NCBI GenBank assembly: GCA_027452215.1
Contig: DAIDGQ010000034.1
Location: forward strand, 1-44,181
DNA length: 44,181 nt
Direction: 5' to 3'
Origin: Granulicella sp.
GTDB lineage: Bacteria; Acidobacteriota; Terriglobia; Terriglobales; Acidobacteriaceae
Under the pieces are notes generated by a model that worked only from the letters and a program-made list of their open reading frames with translations, was not told the origin of the DNA and ran no database searches. Positions 15,271-23,026 of this stretch are shown in pieces. The position numbers and the translations under genes are program-made. The first letter of the stretch is position 1; each line of letters opens with the position of its first letter.

Positions 15271-15288
15271 CAGTAACTTAGGTCACTG
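15271..15288. promoter_or_regulatory. Imperfect 18-bp palindrome between nnrS and the radical SAM gene
   Basis: CAGTAACTTAGGTCACTG pairs at 7 of 9 positions. It lies 45 bp from the nnrS start and about 33 bp from the radical SAM start, a good place to control both. It resembles the site at 13822-13839. Confidence 0.45.
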
Positions 15289-15320
15289 CGCTGGATTTGA
15301 ATGTGCGGTTTTATAGGGTT

Positions 15321-16469
15321 ATGAATCCGCTCATCGACAGCATCGACTTCAACGACCGACCGTTCATCGCAATCTGGGAGGTGACGCAGGCGTGCGACCT
15401 GGCGTGCGTGCACTGCCGTGCGTCAGCTCAACCGGATCGCCACCCCATGGAACTCAGCACGGATGAGGGCAAGGAGCTAATCGATCAGATTGCTGCCTTG
15501 AAGGTTCCGGTGTTTGTGCTCACGGGAGGCGACCCGACCAAGCGGCCTGACCTCTTTGAGCTGATCGATCATGCGCGCACGATGGGGGTACGCGTCTCGC
15601 TGACTCCGAGTGCCACTCCTCTTCTGACTCGAGACATTATCGTTCGCTTGAAATGGTCTGGGCTGGCTCGTTTGGCCGTGAGCATGGATGGGGCGTGCGC
15701 CGCGACGCACGATGCGTTCCGCGGAATGTCCGGGTCGTTCGCGCGCACGCTCGATGCGATTCACTGGGCCAATGAGATTGGGCTGCCAGTTCAGATTAAT
15801 ACGACCTTCAGCCGCCGGAATATTGCAGAGATGGATGCGATTGTCGCGCTGATGGAGAGCCTCAACATCACGTTGTGGAGTGTATTTTTTCTGGTTCCGA
15901 CGGGGAGGGGCAAGCTCGATGATTTGCTGAGCGCTACGGAATTTGAAGAGGTGTTCGCAGCGATCTACGCGCTCTCCAAGAAGGCGAGCTTCGACATTAA
16001 GACCACGGAGGCACAACACTACCGGCGCTTTCTCTTGCAGCAGAGAGTTGCTGAGCGCAGGGCCGGCGCGGTCGGCGCGGCCATACCGGAGAAGACCGCT
16101 GATGCGATTGGGCGAGCTCCTCGAGGACTGAATGATGGCAAAGGATTCGTCTTCATTTCGCATACCGGCGATGTGTTTCCCAGCGGCTTTCTGCCGGTGG
16201 GAGGAGGCAACGTTCGGCGGCAGACGCTGGCGTCTATCTATCGCGAGTCGCCTTTGTTTGTGGGCCTACGCGATACCTCGAAGCTGGAGGGCAAGTGCGG
16301 CGCTTGCGAGTTCAAGGAGATTTGCGGAGGGTCTCGATCACGCGCCTATGCGCTGACGGGGAATCCGCTGGGCGAAGAACCGTGCTGCTCCTACGTTCCC
16401 AAGGGCTATGTGCCGCGGCCTATCGGCACTGCGCGACCAACGACGTTCCATGTGCTGCAAGGGGCATGA
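15321..16469 (+). CDS. Radical SAM/SPASM protein (resembles TIGR04053-type)
   Basis: A 382-residue radical SAM enzyme. The cluster motif CxxxCxxC is TQACDLACVHC (C25, C29, C32), followed by LTGGDPTKRPDL for SAM binding and SMDGACAATHDAFRG. The C-terminus has a SPASM-like cysteine set (GKCGACEFKEICGG and EEPCC) for an auxiliary cluster. I chose ATG 15321; a TTG at 15297 would add 8 residues. No Shine-Dalgarno is clear. It resembles heme-maturation (NirJ/AhbD-like) enzymes and the uncharacterised TIGR04053 set; the latter fits better. Position opposite nnrS and next to a hemerythrin ties it to the NO block. The substrate is unknown. Confidence 0.82.
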   Translation: MNPLIDSIDFNDRPFIAIWEVTQACDLACVHCRASAQPDRHPMELSTDEGKELIDQIAALKVPVFVLTGGDPTKRPDLFELIDHARTMGVRVSLTPSATPLLTRDIIVRLKWSGLARLAVSMDGACAATHDAFRGMSGSFARTLDAIHWANEIGLPVQINTTFSRRNIAEMDAIVALMESLNITLWSVFFLVPTGRGKLDDLLSATEFEEVFAAIYALSKKASFDIKTTEAQHYRRFLLQQRVAERRAGAVGAAIPEKTADAIGRAPRGLNDGKGFVFISHTGDVFPSGFLPVGGGNVRRQTLASIYRESPLFVGLRDTSKLEGKCGACEFKEICGGSRSRAYALTGNPLGEEPCCSYVPKGYVPRPIGTARPTTFHVLQGA

Positions 16470-16534
16470 ACAGGGGCGCATTCGTTCGACGCCTTGAGGG
16501 TGGAGATGGGGACTAGTATTCAGAAGAGGCGACG

Positions 16535-17068
16535 ATGGCGATCCAGATAGGGGCAAAACCCGATAGTGGCTTTGATGATCCGATTGGCATGCTGAAGGAT
16601 TGTCACCGGAGGATTGAACACTTCCTCAACATCCTGTGCACGGTAGCGGAGCGCGTGGGAGATCGCAGCCTTACCGAGGAAGAGCACTCTGCGGTGAAGG
16701 CGGCACTGCAGTATTTTCATACCGGCGGCGAGCGACATACGCTGGATGAAGAGGAATCTCTGTTTCCTCGGCTGGCCAGCGCTGCTGGAGAGGATGACCG
16801 GAGGATGATGGAGCGGCTGGAAGGAGACCACGCGCACGCCTCCGAGCTACATGCTTCCGTCGACTGGCTGTATACGTCGTGGATCACGGACGGCGTGTTG
16901 GAACGGGCCGATCAGGAGCGACTGCTGTCGCGTACTGCCAGCCTCAGGCAGTTGTATAAGGACCACATCGAGATGGAAGAGAACGTGGTCTTTCCTCGCG
17001 CGGTGGAGATGCTGGACGGCGACGCGCTTGCGGCGATCGGCAATGAATTCAGCGCACGCAGGAGATAG
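16535..17068 (+). CDS. Hemerythrin HHE-domain protein
   Basis: A soluble 177-residue four-helix protein with the di-iron ligand pattern: H24 (DCHRRIEHF), H62/H68 with E72-E74 (FHTGGERHTLDEEESLFP), H99 (GDHAHA), and H144 with E148 (KDHIEMEENVVFP). Such proteins bind O2 or NO, or repair iron-sulfur clusters (YtfE/DnrN-like). It follows the radical SAM gene by 65 bp in the same direction, with AGAAGAGG before ATG 16535. Together with qNor and NnrS it supports a nitrosative-stress role. There is no extra sensor or DNA-binding domain. Confidence 0.9.
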   Translation: MAIQIGAKPDSGFDDPIGMLKDCHRRIEHFLNILCTVAERVGDRSLTEEEHSAVKAALQYFHTGGERHTLDEEESLFPRLASAAGEDDRRMMERLEGDHAHASELHASVDWLYTSWITDGVLERADQERLLSRTASLRQLYKDHIEMEENVVFPRAVEMLDGDALAAIGNEFSARRR

Positions 17069-17104
17069 GCCGGTCGTGCGAGCAGGGATTGTGTCGCGCG
17101 CGAT

Positions 17105-18487
17105 TTATGCCGCGGTGTCCTCCAGCTCACTGGACCGCGACACTTCGTGCAGCTTCTGGTCGGCGGAGACAGAGGCGTCTCCGGAGATGGCATAGGCGAC
17201 TGCAGAACCGATGAGCGCGGGAATGATGAAGGCGTGGCCACCGGTTGCCTCCGCTACGAAGACGACTGCGGCGAGTGGGGTTTTATACGCTGCGGCGATG
17301 AAGGATGCCATGCCGACGGCTGCATAGAGTGCCAGGGACGGGCTATGGACGATGGATTGTGCGAAGGCAATTCCGAGGCCTCCCCCGGTGAGGAAGAGAG
17401 GGACGAACATGGCGCTCACTCCTCCGGCACCGAGGGTGAAGGCCGTGGCCGCGAGCTTGAAGATGGCAAAGATCACGAGCTCGTTCGAGCTGTGGGTTTG
17501 GGTGAGGATTTGGCCGACGGCTTCGTAGTTCGGGCCGAGAGGAATCAGTACTCCGGGATAGATCTGCAGGAAGAGCAGCCCGCAGAGACCGGTCAGCAGG
17601 CCTCCGATCGTTAGCTTGATCCAATGCGGCGCAGCCCAGTGGACGACGAAGCCGCGAAGGCGCCGGAAGGTGATGACGAAGACCATGGCGATCAAGCCAA
17701 TGAGCAAGCCAAGCAATGAGCTCCAGAGTAGATCTCGCATGGTGTAGGTGCCGGAGCTGCTGAAGTTGAAGAGGGGCTTGCTGCCGAGAAACGCGCTGAG
17801 GGTCATGTAGGAGACGACGGATGCGATGAGCGAGGGCATAAGGGCTTCGTGCGCGAGATCGTCTTTGTAGGGCATCTCGAGGGCGAAGACGATGCCGGTT
17901 AGCGGTGCGCGAAAGACGGCAGACATGCCGGCGGCGGCGCCACAGATTAACATGATGCGGCGGTCGCGCTGACTGAGCTGGAAGCGCCGGAGACTATGAA
18001 GGCGAGTCCAGAGCCAGGAGCCGATGGCGGCGCCACCGTAGATGCTGGGGCCTTCGAGTGCGGCGCTGCCGCCGAAGCCTACGGTGGTGATGGCGGCGAG
18101 GAGCTTTGCAGGGAAGGCTCGCATGTCGATTGCGCCTTCGTGCTCATGGTAGGACCGGATAACCTCTTCGGTTGAATGCTGATTCGGATCGCGCGTGAGG
18201 TACTGCATGATCAGGCCCGTCAAAGCGCATCCCAGCACTAGTCCCGGGACGATGACCCAATGATGATGGAGGTAATACTCCAGAACCGGGGGCCACATTT
18301 CACGCAGAATGATCACGGCAACCGCCGTGATGGTGAGACCCGCGGTGATGCCGATCAGGGGCGCGATGAGGAGCCACTTGTGCAGATTGCGCGCGTAGGT
18401 TGCGCTGAGGTCTTCGTGGACCCTGGGGAGATAGCGGCGCAGCAGAGGGTGCTGCGTAAGGCCGCCGGTCAACTTCGTTTGCTTCAC
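17105..18487 (-). CDS. ClC-family chloride channel or antiporter
   Basis: A 460-residue membrane protein with the ClC signature loops: GFGGSAALEGP (residues 137-147, carrying the gating Glu E145), GAAAGMSAVFRAPLTGIVFALE, and GAGGVSAMFVPLFLTGG. About ten or more hydrophobic helices are visible. No CBS domains follow; the protein ends soon after the last helix. The start is GTG 18487 with GGAG 7 nt upstream. It is 41 bp downstream of the MarR gene and probably in its operon. I did not verify the internal proton-transfer Glu, so channel versus H+/Cl- exchanger is open. Confidence 0.9.
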   Translation of the reverse strand: MKQTKLTGGLTQHPLLRRYLPRVHEDLSATYARNLHKWLLIAPLIGITAGLTITAVAVIILREMWPPVLEYYLHHHWVIVPGLVLGCALTGLIMQYLTRDPNQHSTEEVIRSYHEHEGAIDMRAFPAKLLAAITTVGFGGSAALEGPSIYGGAAIGSWLWTRLHSLRRFQLSQRDRRIMLICGAAAGMSAVFRAPLTGIVFALEMPYKDDLAHEALMPSLIASVVSYMTLSAFLGSKPLFNFSSSGTYTMRDLLWSSLLGLLIGLIAMVFVITFRRLRGFVVHWAAPHWIKLTIGGLLTGLCGLLFLQIYPGVLIPLGPNYEAVGQILTQTHSSNELVIFAIFKLAATAFTLGAGGVSAMFVPLFLTGGGLGIAFAQSIVHSPSLALYAAVGMASFIAAAYKTPLAAVVFVAEATGGHAFIIPALIGSAVAYAISGDASVSADQKLHEVSRSSELEDTAA

Positions 18488-18528
18488 TGAGTTTCTCCAT
18501 CTGGCTGAGGGTTGCGTGACTTGTGGGC

Positions 18529-18969
18529 TTATGAAGAGAGAGCCTTGAATGCGGCAACCAACTGGGGCCGCAGCACGTTCAATTCGCGAGCGTGGTCGGC
18601 GGAGAGCTTTCGCAGGATGCGATTGCCCTCGGCGGTTAGCTTCAGCACGACGTGGCGGCGGTTTTCGGGATCACTCTTGCGGACGATGAGACCGGCTTCC
18701 TCGCAGCGATTGCCGAGCTCTACTACGCTGTGATGACGCAGGGCCAGCCTCTCCGCAAGATAGCCGACGGCAGTGACGGTACCCTTCGGAGCGCCTGCTA
18801 TCTGCAGCAAGAGCTGATGCTGTTGGGGTGTTAAACCGACGCGCGTTGCAGCCTCCTCACTGAAGTGGAGGAACTTTCGCAGCGTGAAGCGAAACTCGGC
18901 GAGGGCCTCGATGCAGGGCTCAGGGGCCACAGCTTCTGATTTGGCTTCTGGCTTATCAACTTTCTTCAT
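18529..18969 (-). CDS. MarR-family transcriptional regulator
   Basis: A 146-residue winged-helix regulator. Residues about 45-115 carry the MarR core: LTPQQHQLLLQIAG, AERLALRHHSVVELGNRCEEAGL (recognition helix) and the wing SDPENRRHVVLKLTAEG. The N-terminal ~20 residues are charged and unstructured. It begins 7 bp from a perfect inverted repeat (18976-18990), which suggests it represses itself and the ClC gene. Its ligand is unknown. No strong Shine-Dalgarno is present at ATG 18969. Confidence 0.9.
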   Translation of the reverse strand: MKKVDKPEAKSEAVAPEPCIEALAEFRFTLRKFLHFSEEAATRVGLTPQQHQLLLQIAGAPKGTVTAVGYLAERLALRHHSVVELGNRCEEAGLIVRKSDPENRRHVVLKLTAEGNRILRKLSADHARELNVLRPQLVAAFKALSS

Positions 18970-18975
18970 CTCAGC

Positions 18976-18990
18976 TATCGTAACACGATA
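18976..18990. promoter_or_regulatory. Likely MarR operator
   Basis: TATCGT-AAC-ACGATA is a perfect inverted repeat with a 3-nt spacer, ending 7 bp from the marR start codon. Size and placement fit a self-repressing MarR dimer site. Confidence 0.6.
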
Positions 18991-19151
18991 CGTGAATGGT
19001 TTTCCTTATTTTGGATGCTTTGAATAAAGATTGAAGCGATAGGATCTGCGGCGCACGGTGTTATCGAGATATGTCTTGATTCAGAGGGTTGCGTGCGCGA
19101 TCTGGTTGAGGACGGTTTTCCTCTAGCTGTGAGGCTAGGATGGAGGAGAAC

Positions 19152-21449
19152 ATGAACCAAACTAAGCCGCTCTCCCCCGAAATTCTTCTGCACATTTCAT
19201 CGCTACTGAACGTGCCTCTCAGCTCTCTGGTGGCGACGATTACGCTGCTGGATGAAGGCGGAACTGTGCCCTTCATCGCACGGTACCGCAAAGAAGCGAC
19301 GGGAGCGCTGGATGAGGTGAAGATCCGCGATATCGAAGAGAAGCTCGCCTATTTCCGCGAGCTGGTGAGCCGGCGCGAGACGATTCTGGCGTCTATCTCT
19401 GAGCAGCAGAAGCTGACGGACGAGCTGCGGCAGAAGATCGAATCGACACTGGATAAAGGGGAGCTGGAAGATCTGTATCTTCCGTATCGGCCGAAGCGTC
19501 GCACCAAGGCGACGATTGCTCGGGACCGAGGGCTGGAGCCTCTTGCGGAGTATCTGTGGACTCAGCAGGCGGCGGCACAGACGCTGCTGGAGTTTGCGGC
19601 AACGTTCATTGACGAGGAGAAAGAAGTTAAGACGATCGGCGAGGCGCTCGAAGGAGCGAGACATATTGTTGCGGAACGAATCGCAGAGACGGCCGAGGTT
19701 CGCAAAGCGTTGCGGCAGCTGCTGAACGATGAGGGCGTCATCGTGAGTCGCAAGGTTACAGACGCCGTTGACGTACAGGAAAAGTTCAAGATGTATTACG
19801 AGTACCGTGAGCCGGTAAAGGCGATTCCTTCGCACCGTATGCTCGCGATTCGCCGGGGAGAGGCCGAGTCGGTTCTGTACTTCCTGATTGAAGTGGACCC
19901 GCTGCGAGCTACGGGCATCCTCCGTCGGCAGATACTGCGAGCGGAGGGCGATTGGACGACGCAACTTGAACTGGCAATCGAGGACTCCTGGAGCCGGTTG
20001 CTCTCTTCGAGTATTCAGAGTGAGCTTCGGGTGGAGCTGAAGAAGCGCTCGGATCTCGACGCGATCCAGGTGTTCCGCGACAACCTGAACAATCTATTGC
20101 TGGCGGCTCCGGCAGGGCCGATTTCGGTGCTTGGCATCGACCCAGGGCTTCGCACGGGATGCAAAGTTGCGGTGGTCGATGAGACGGGGAAGTTCCTTGC
20201 GCATGATGTGATCTACCCGCACACGGGGCAGACTGCGAAGGCGAATCAGACGCTGGCGCAGCTAGTGCGGCAGCACCATGTGCGGGCCATCGCGATTGGC
20301 AACGGGACTGCGTCGCGCGAGACGGATGCGTTTGTTCGCGACTTTCTGGCCGAGCAGAGTTTGACGGAGATCTTCAAGGTAATGGTGTCGGAGTCGGGTG
20401 CCAGCATTTACTCGGCGTCAGATGTGGCGAGGCAGGAGTTCCCGGATCTAGACCTTACGGTACGCGGAGCGATCTCGATTGCGCGGCGCTTGCAGGATCC
20501 GCTTTCGGAGCTCGTCAAGGTGGACCCAAAGTCGATTGGCGTCGGGCAGTATCAGCACGATGTCGACCAGCGCCAACTGCAGCAATCACTGGAGGCGACG
20601 ATCGAGACTTGCGTGAATAAGGTCGGCGTCGATCTCAACACCTCGTCGTGGACGCTGCTGCGCTACGTCGCCGGAATCACCGAGCGGATGGCGCTCAATA
20701 TCGTGCAATTCCGCGATGAACACGGCCGATTTACTTCGCGAGCGCAACTGAAGAAGGTTGCGGGCGTGGGAGCGAAGACCTTTGAACAGGCAGCGGGATT
20801 TTTGCGCATACGGGGTGGCACACAGCCGCTGGACTCTACGGCGGTTCACCCGGAGAGCTATGAGTTGGTGGAGCAGATCGCTGCTACGGTGGGAGCTCCG
20901 ATTCAGGAGATCATCGCCAATCCTCAGCTGCTGGATCATGTCGATCGATCGAAGTTTTCGGTGGGCGGGTTTACGTTCAACGACATCCTCGAAGAGCTGC
21001 GCAAGCCCGGGCGCGACCCTCGAGACACGTTCGTCGCTCCGGTATTCCACGAAGGTGTTCGCGAGTTCGCGGATGTTCAACCGGAGATGGTTCTTGAAGG
21101 CGTGGTCACGAATGTGACAAAGTTTGGGGCGTTCGTTGATATCGGAGTGCACCAGGATGGACTCGTGCATATCTCGGAGCTATCCAATCGATACATCAAA
21201 GATCCGAATGAAGCAGTCAAGGCTGGACAGATTGTAAAGGTGAAGGTGCTGAGCGCGGATGTGGTGACAAAGCGGATTGCGCTCTCGATGAAGGCGCTGA
21301 TGGTGCCTTCCGGCCGGCCGGTCGAAGCGAACCCCAAGAGCCGCGCGCCGGCGCCGGGTGGAAGGGTCCGGCCGAAGCCACAGGCAGCTCCGCAGTTGTC
21401 GCTGGATGAAAAGCTGGCGGCGCTTTCGACGCGCTGGAAGGTTCAATAG
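19152..21449 (+). CDS. tex: Tex-family RNA-binding transcription accessory protein
   Basis: A cytoplasmic multi-domain nucleic-acid-binding protein of 765 residues, full length for Tex. Domains in order are the N-terminal Tex helical region (VPFIARYRKEATGALDEVKI), a YqgF/RNase H-like fold (VLGIDPGLRTGCKVAVVD, residues about 325-450), helix-hairpin-helix units (LKKVAGVGAKTFEQAAGFLR) and a C-terminal S1 domain (GVVTNVTKFGAFVDIGVHQD). ATG 19152 was preferred to ATG 19140 because GGAGGAG lies between them at good spacing. A short Pro/Arg-rich tail follows the S1 domain. The gene is divergent from marR. Confidence 0.95.
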   Translation: MNQTKPLSPEILLHISSLLNVPLSSLVATITLLDEGGTVPFIARYRKEATGALDEVKIRDIEEKLAYFRELVSRRETILASISEQQKLTDELRQKIESTLDKGELEDLYLPYRPKRRTKATIARDRGLEPLAEYLWTQQAAAQTLLEFAATFIDEEKEVKTIGEALEGARHIVAERIAETAEVRKALRQLLNDEGVIVSRKVTDAVDVQEKFKMYYEYREPVKAIPSHRMLAIRRGEAESVLYFLIEVDPLRATGILRRQILRAEGDWTTQLELAIEDSWSRLLSSSIQSELRVELKKRSDLDAIQVFRDNLNNLLLAAPAGPISVLGIDPGLRTGCKVAVVDETGKFLAHDVIYPHTGQTAKANQTLAQLVRQHHVRAIAIGNGTASRETDAFVRDFLAEQSLTEIFKVMVSESGASIYSASDVARQEFPDLDLTVRGAISIARRLQDPLSELVKVDPKSIGVGQYQHDVDQRQLQQSLEATIETCVNKVGVDLNTSSWTLLRYVAGITERMALNIVQFRDEHGRFTSRAQLKKVAGVGAKTFEQAAGFLRIRGGTQPLDSTAVHPESYELVEQIAATVGAPIQEIIANPQLLDHVDRSKFSVGGFTFNDILEELRKPGRDPRDTFVAPVFHEGVREFADVQPEMVLEGVVTNVTKFGAFVDIGVHQDGLVHISELSNRYIKDPNEAVKAGQIVKVKVLSADVVTKRIALSMKALMVPSGRPVEANPKSRAPAPGGRVRPKPQAAPQLSLDEKLAALSTRWKVQ

Positions 21450-21570
21450 CTCCGGAGATTTTTGTCTTCTTTGGCTAATGAGAGCGGGTTCCTGGGGGAT
21501 TGCTTTTTCGCTCGTTGCAACGCCGACTAAAGCTACTGGCTTGTGCGCCGATAAGTCAGTTGTGGCCCTC

Positions 21571-22908
21571 ATGCCTAGTTCGATCAACACTGCCTCGAAG
21601 GCAATCTCGTCCGCTTCAGTTCCGTCACTCGACGCCGGCACGCTGAGCGGCTTCGACGTATCGCGGAGAGCTCTGAAGATCTCGCTCGCGGTCGCTCTGT
21701 GTTCGGCGGGCGCCTTCGGAATGCTTTCGGAGAGCACCTATATTTCAACGTCGAATGCTGTGGTGTCGACCCAGCTCATTACGATACGTACGCCGATCGA
21801 TGGCACACTGAGGGGGTTGCCGGTCACGGCGGGAGGTGCGGTAACCGCAGGCCAACTCCTTGGGAGTGTCGACAATGCTCGCAGTGATCCGCAGCATCTT
21901 GATGACCTTCGGATTCTTGAGAGCAATGCCCTGTCGACGGTGGGTGCACTGACGGCGGAGCGAACCTCGCTGCAGGTCCAACAACATGAATTACTGGCCC
22001 GATCCAAACTTCACGGCACGGCTGTGTCTTCGCGCCTTCAACAGCAAGCGGTGACGGAGGGGCGGACGCTCTCCGGACTGAAGGTGGCGCTTGGGCTGGC
22101 GAATACGGAGTTGCGACGCGGGGAGCAACTCCATGACGCCGGCATTCTTGCCGATGCCGACCTCGATCGACTGCGCTCCTCCCGGCTCATTGCGGCCGAA
22201 GCCGTCGGAGCTGAGCAGGCCAATATCGCAAACCTCCAAGCGCAGGCGCGCGATGCCTCGGGAGGACTGCTTTCTGAAGCGGGGGACGCCAGCGATGTCT
22301 CTTACTCACGGCAGCGCGCGGACGAAATTGCTATCAGGCTTGCTGAGAATTCCAGTGCACTCGCCATTGCACTCGGGCAAGCAAAGGAAGCACACTCCAA
22401 TGTCCAGGCAGCGTCGGCTCGTGAAGCTCTGATGAGTCAATCGGAGTTGCGCTCACCCATCGAAGGCTATCTATGGAAGCTTGACACGACGAACGGCGAG
22501 CACACCCTGGGCGGGGCTTCTATTCTCTCGCTGGTGGACTGCCGTCAGCAAATTGTATTGGCACAGGTTCCTCAGAACCGCGTTCCTGACATTGCGATAC
22601 ACCGAGAGGCTCGTATTCGCCTGGCAGGTGAATCGGAGGAGCGCACGGGCACCGTCTTGTCTGTTGAGGGCGATGTATTGAAGCTTCCAGACACACAACT
22701 CGCTGCTCTACCGTTCCAGGAAGCATCGCAGCAGATGGCTACGGTATGGATTCGATTGAACACCTCCGTCATCCCTAATGGAGTCGGAAGTTCGATGCGC
22801 ATGGCTCCTAGCGAAAGCTCCGCGTGTGTTGTAGGAAGGACGGCTCGAGTATTGATTCCAACGTTTACTACAAATCTTGCGAGCCGCTGGATCCACGACA
22901 TTTTCTAG
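21571..22908 (+). CDS. HlyD-type membrane-fusion/periplasmic adaptor protein
   Basis: A protein of about 445 residues with one N-terminal membrane segment (LKISLAVALCSAGAFGML) and then an adaptor layout: a lipoyl-like half (ITIRTPIDGTLRGLPVTAG), a long helical hairpin (residues about 110-290, Ala/Leu/Glu-rich) and the second half (SQSELRSPIEGYLWKLDTTNG), ending with a beta-barrel-like region. The start is uncertain: ATG 21571 gives a sensible N-terminus but no ribosome site, and ATG 21479 is an alternative. It precedes the PilZ glycosyltransferase gene by about 120 bp, an order resembling Alg44/Alg8-type exopolysaccharide systems. I infer that it passes polymer across the periplasm. Confidence 0.75.
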   Translation: MPSSINTASKAISSASVPSLDAGTLSGFDVSRRALKISLAVALCSAGAFGMLSESTYISTSNAVVSTQLITIRTPIDGTLRGLPVTAGGAVTAGQLLGSVDNARSDPQHLDDLRILESNALSTVGALTAERTSLQVQQHELLARSKLHGTAVSSRLQQQAVTEGRTLSGLKVALGLANTELRRGEQLHDAGILADADLDRLRSSRLIAAEAVGAEQANIANLQAQARDASGGLLSEAGDASDVSYSRQRADEIAIRLAENSSALAIALGQAKEAHSNVQAASAREALMSQSELRSPIEGYLWKLDTTNGEHTLGGASILSLVDCRQQIVLAQVPQNRVPDIAIHREARIRLAGESEERTGTVLSVEGDVLKLPDTQLAALPFQEASQQMATVWIRLNTSVIPNGVGSSMRMAPSESSACVVGRTARVLIPTFTTNLASRWIHDIF

Positions 22909-23026
22909 CCTGGACACGGTCATGGCTGGTTCGATGACATGTCGCAAGGAATGTTTCTATTTAGCAAAGGACCGAGGTGTCGCAGGGACGGGCGTCTACA
23001 TTCTCCTGCGGTCAAGAGGTAGCACT

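Noticed and set aside
15321..16469. Calling the radical SAM protein NirJ (heme d1 synthesis)
   Set aside because: No nirS or other d1 genes are present; the SPASM-like C-terminus and NO context fit an uncharacterised family better.
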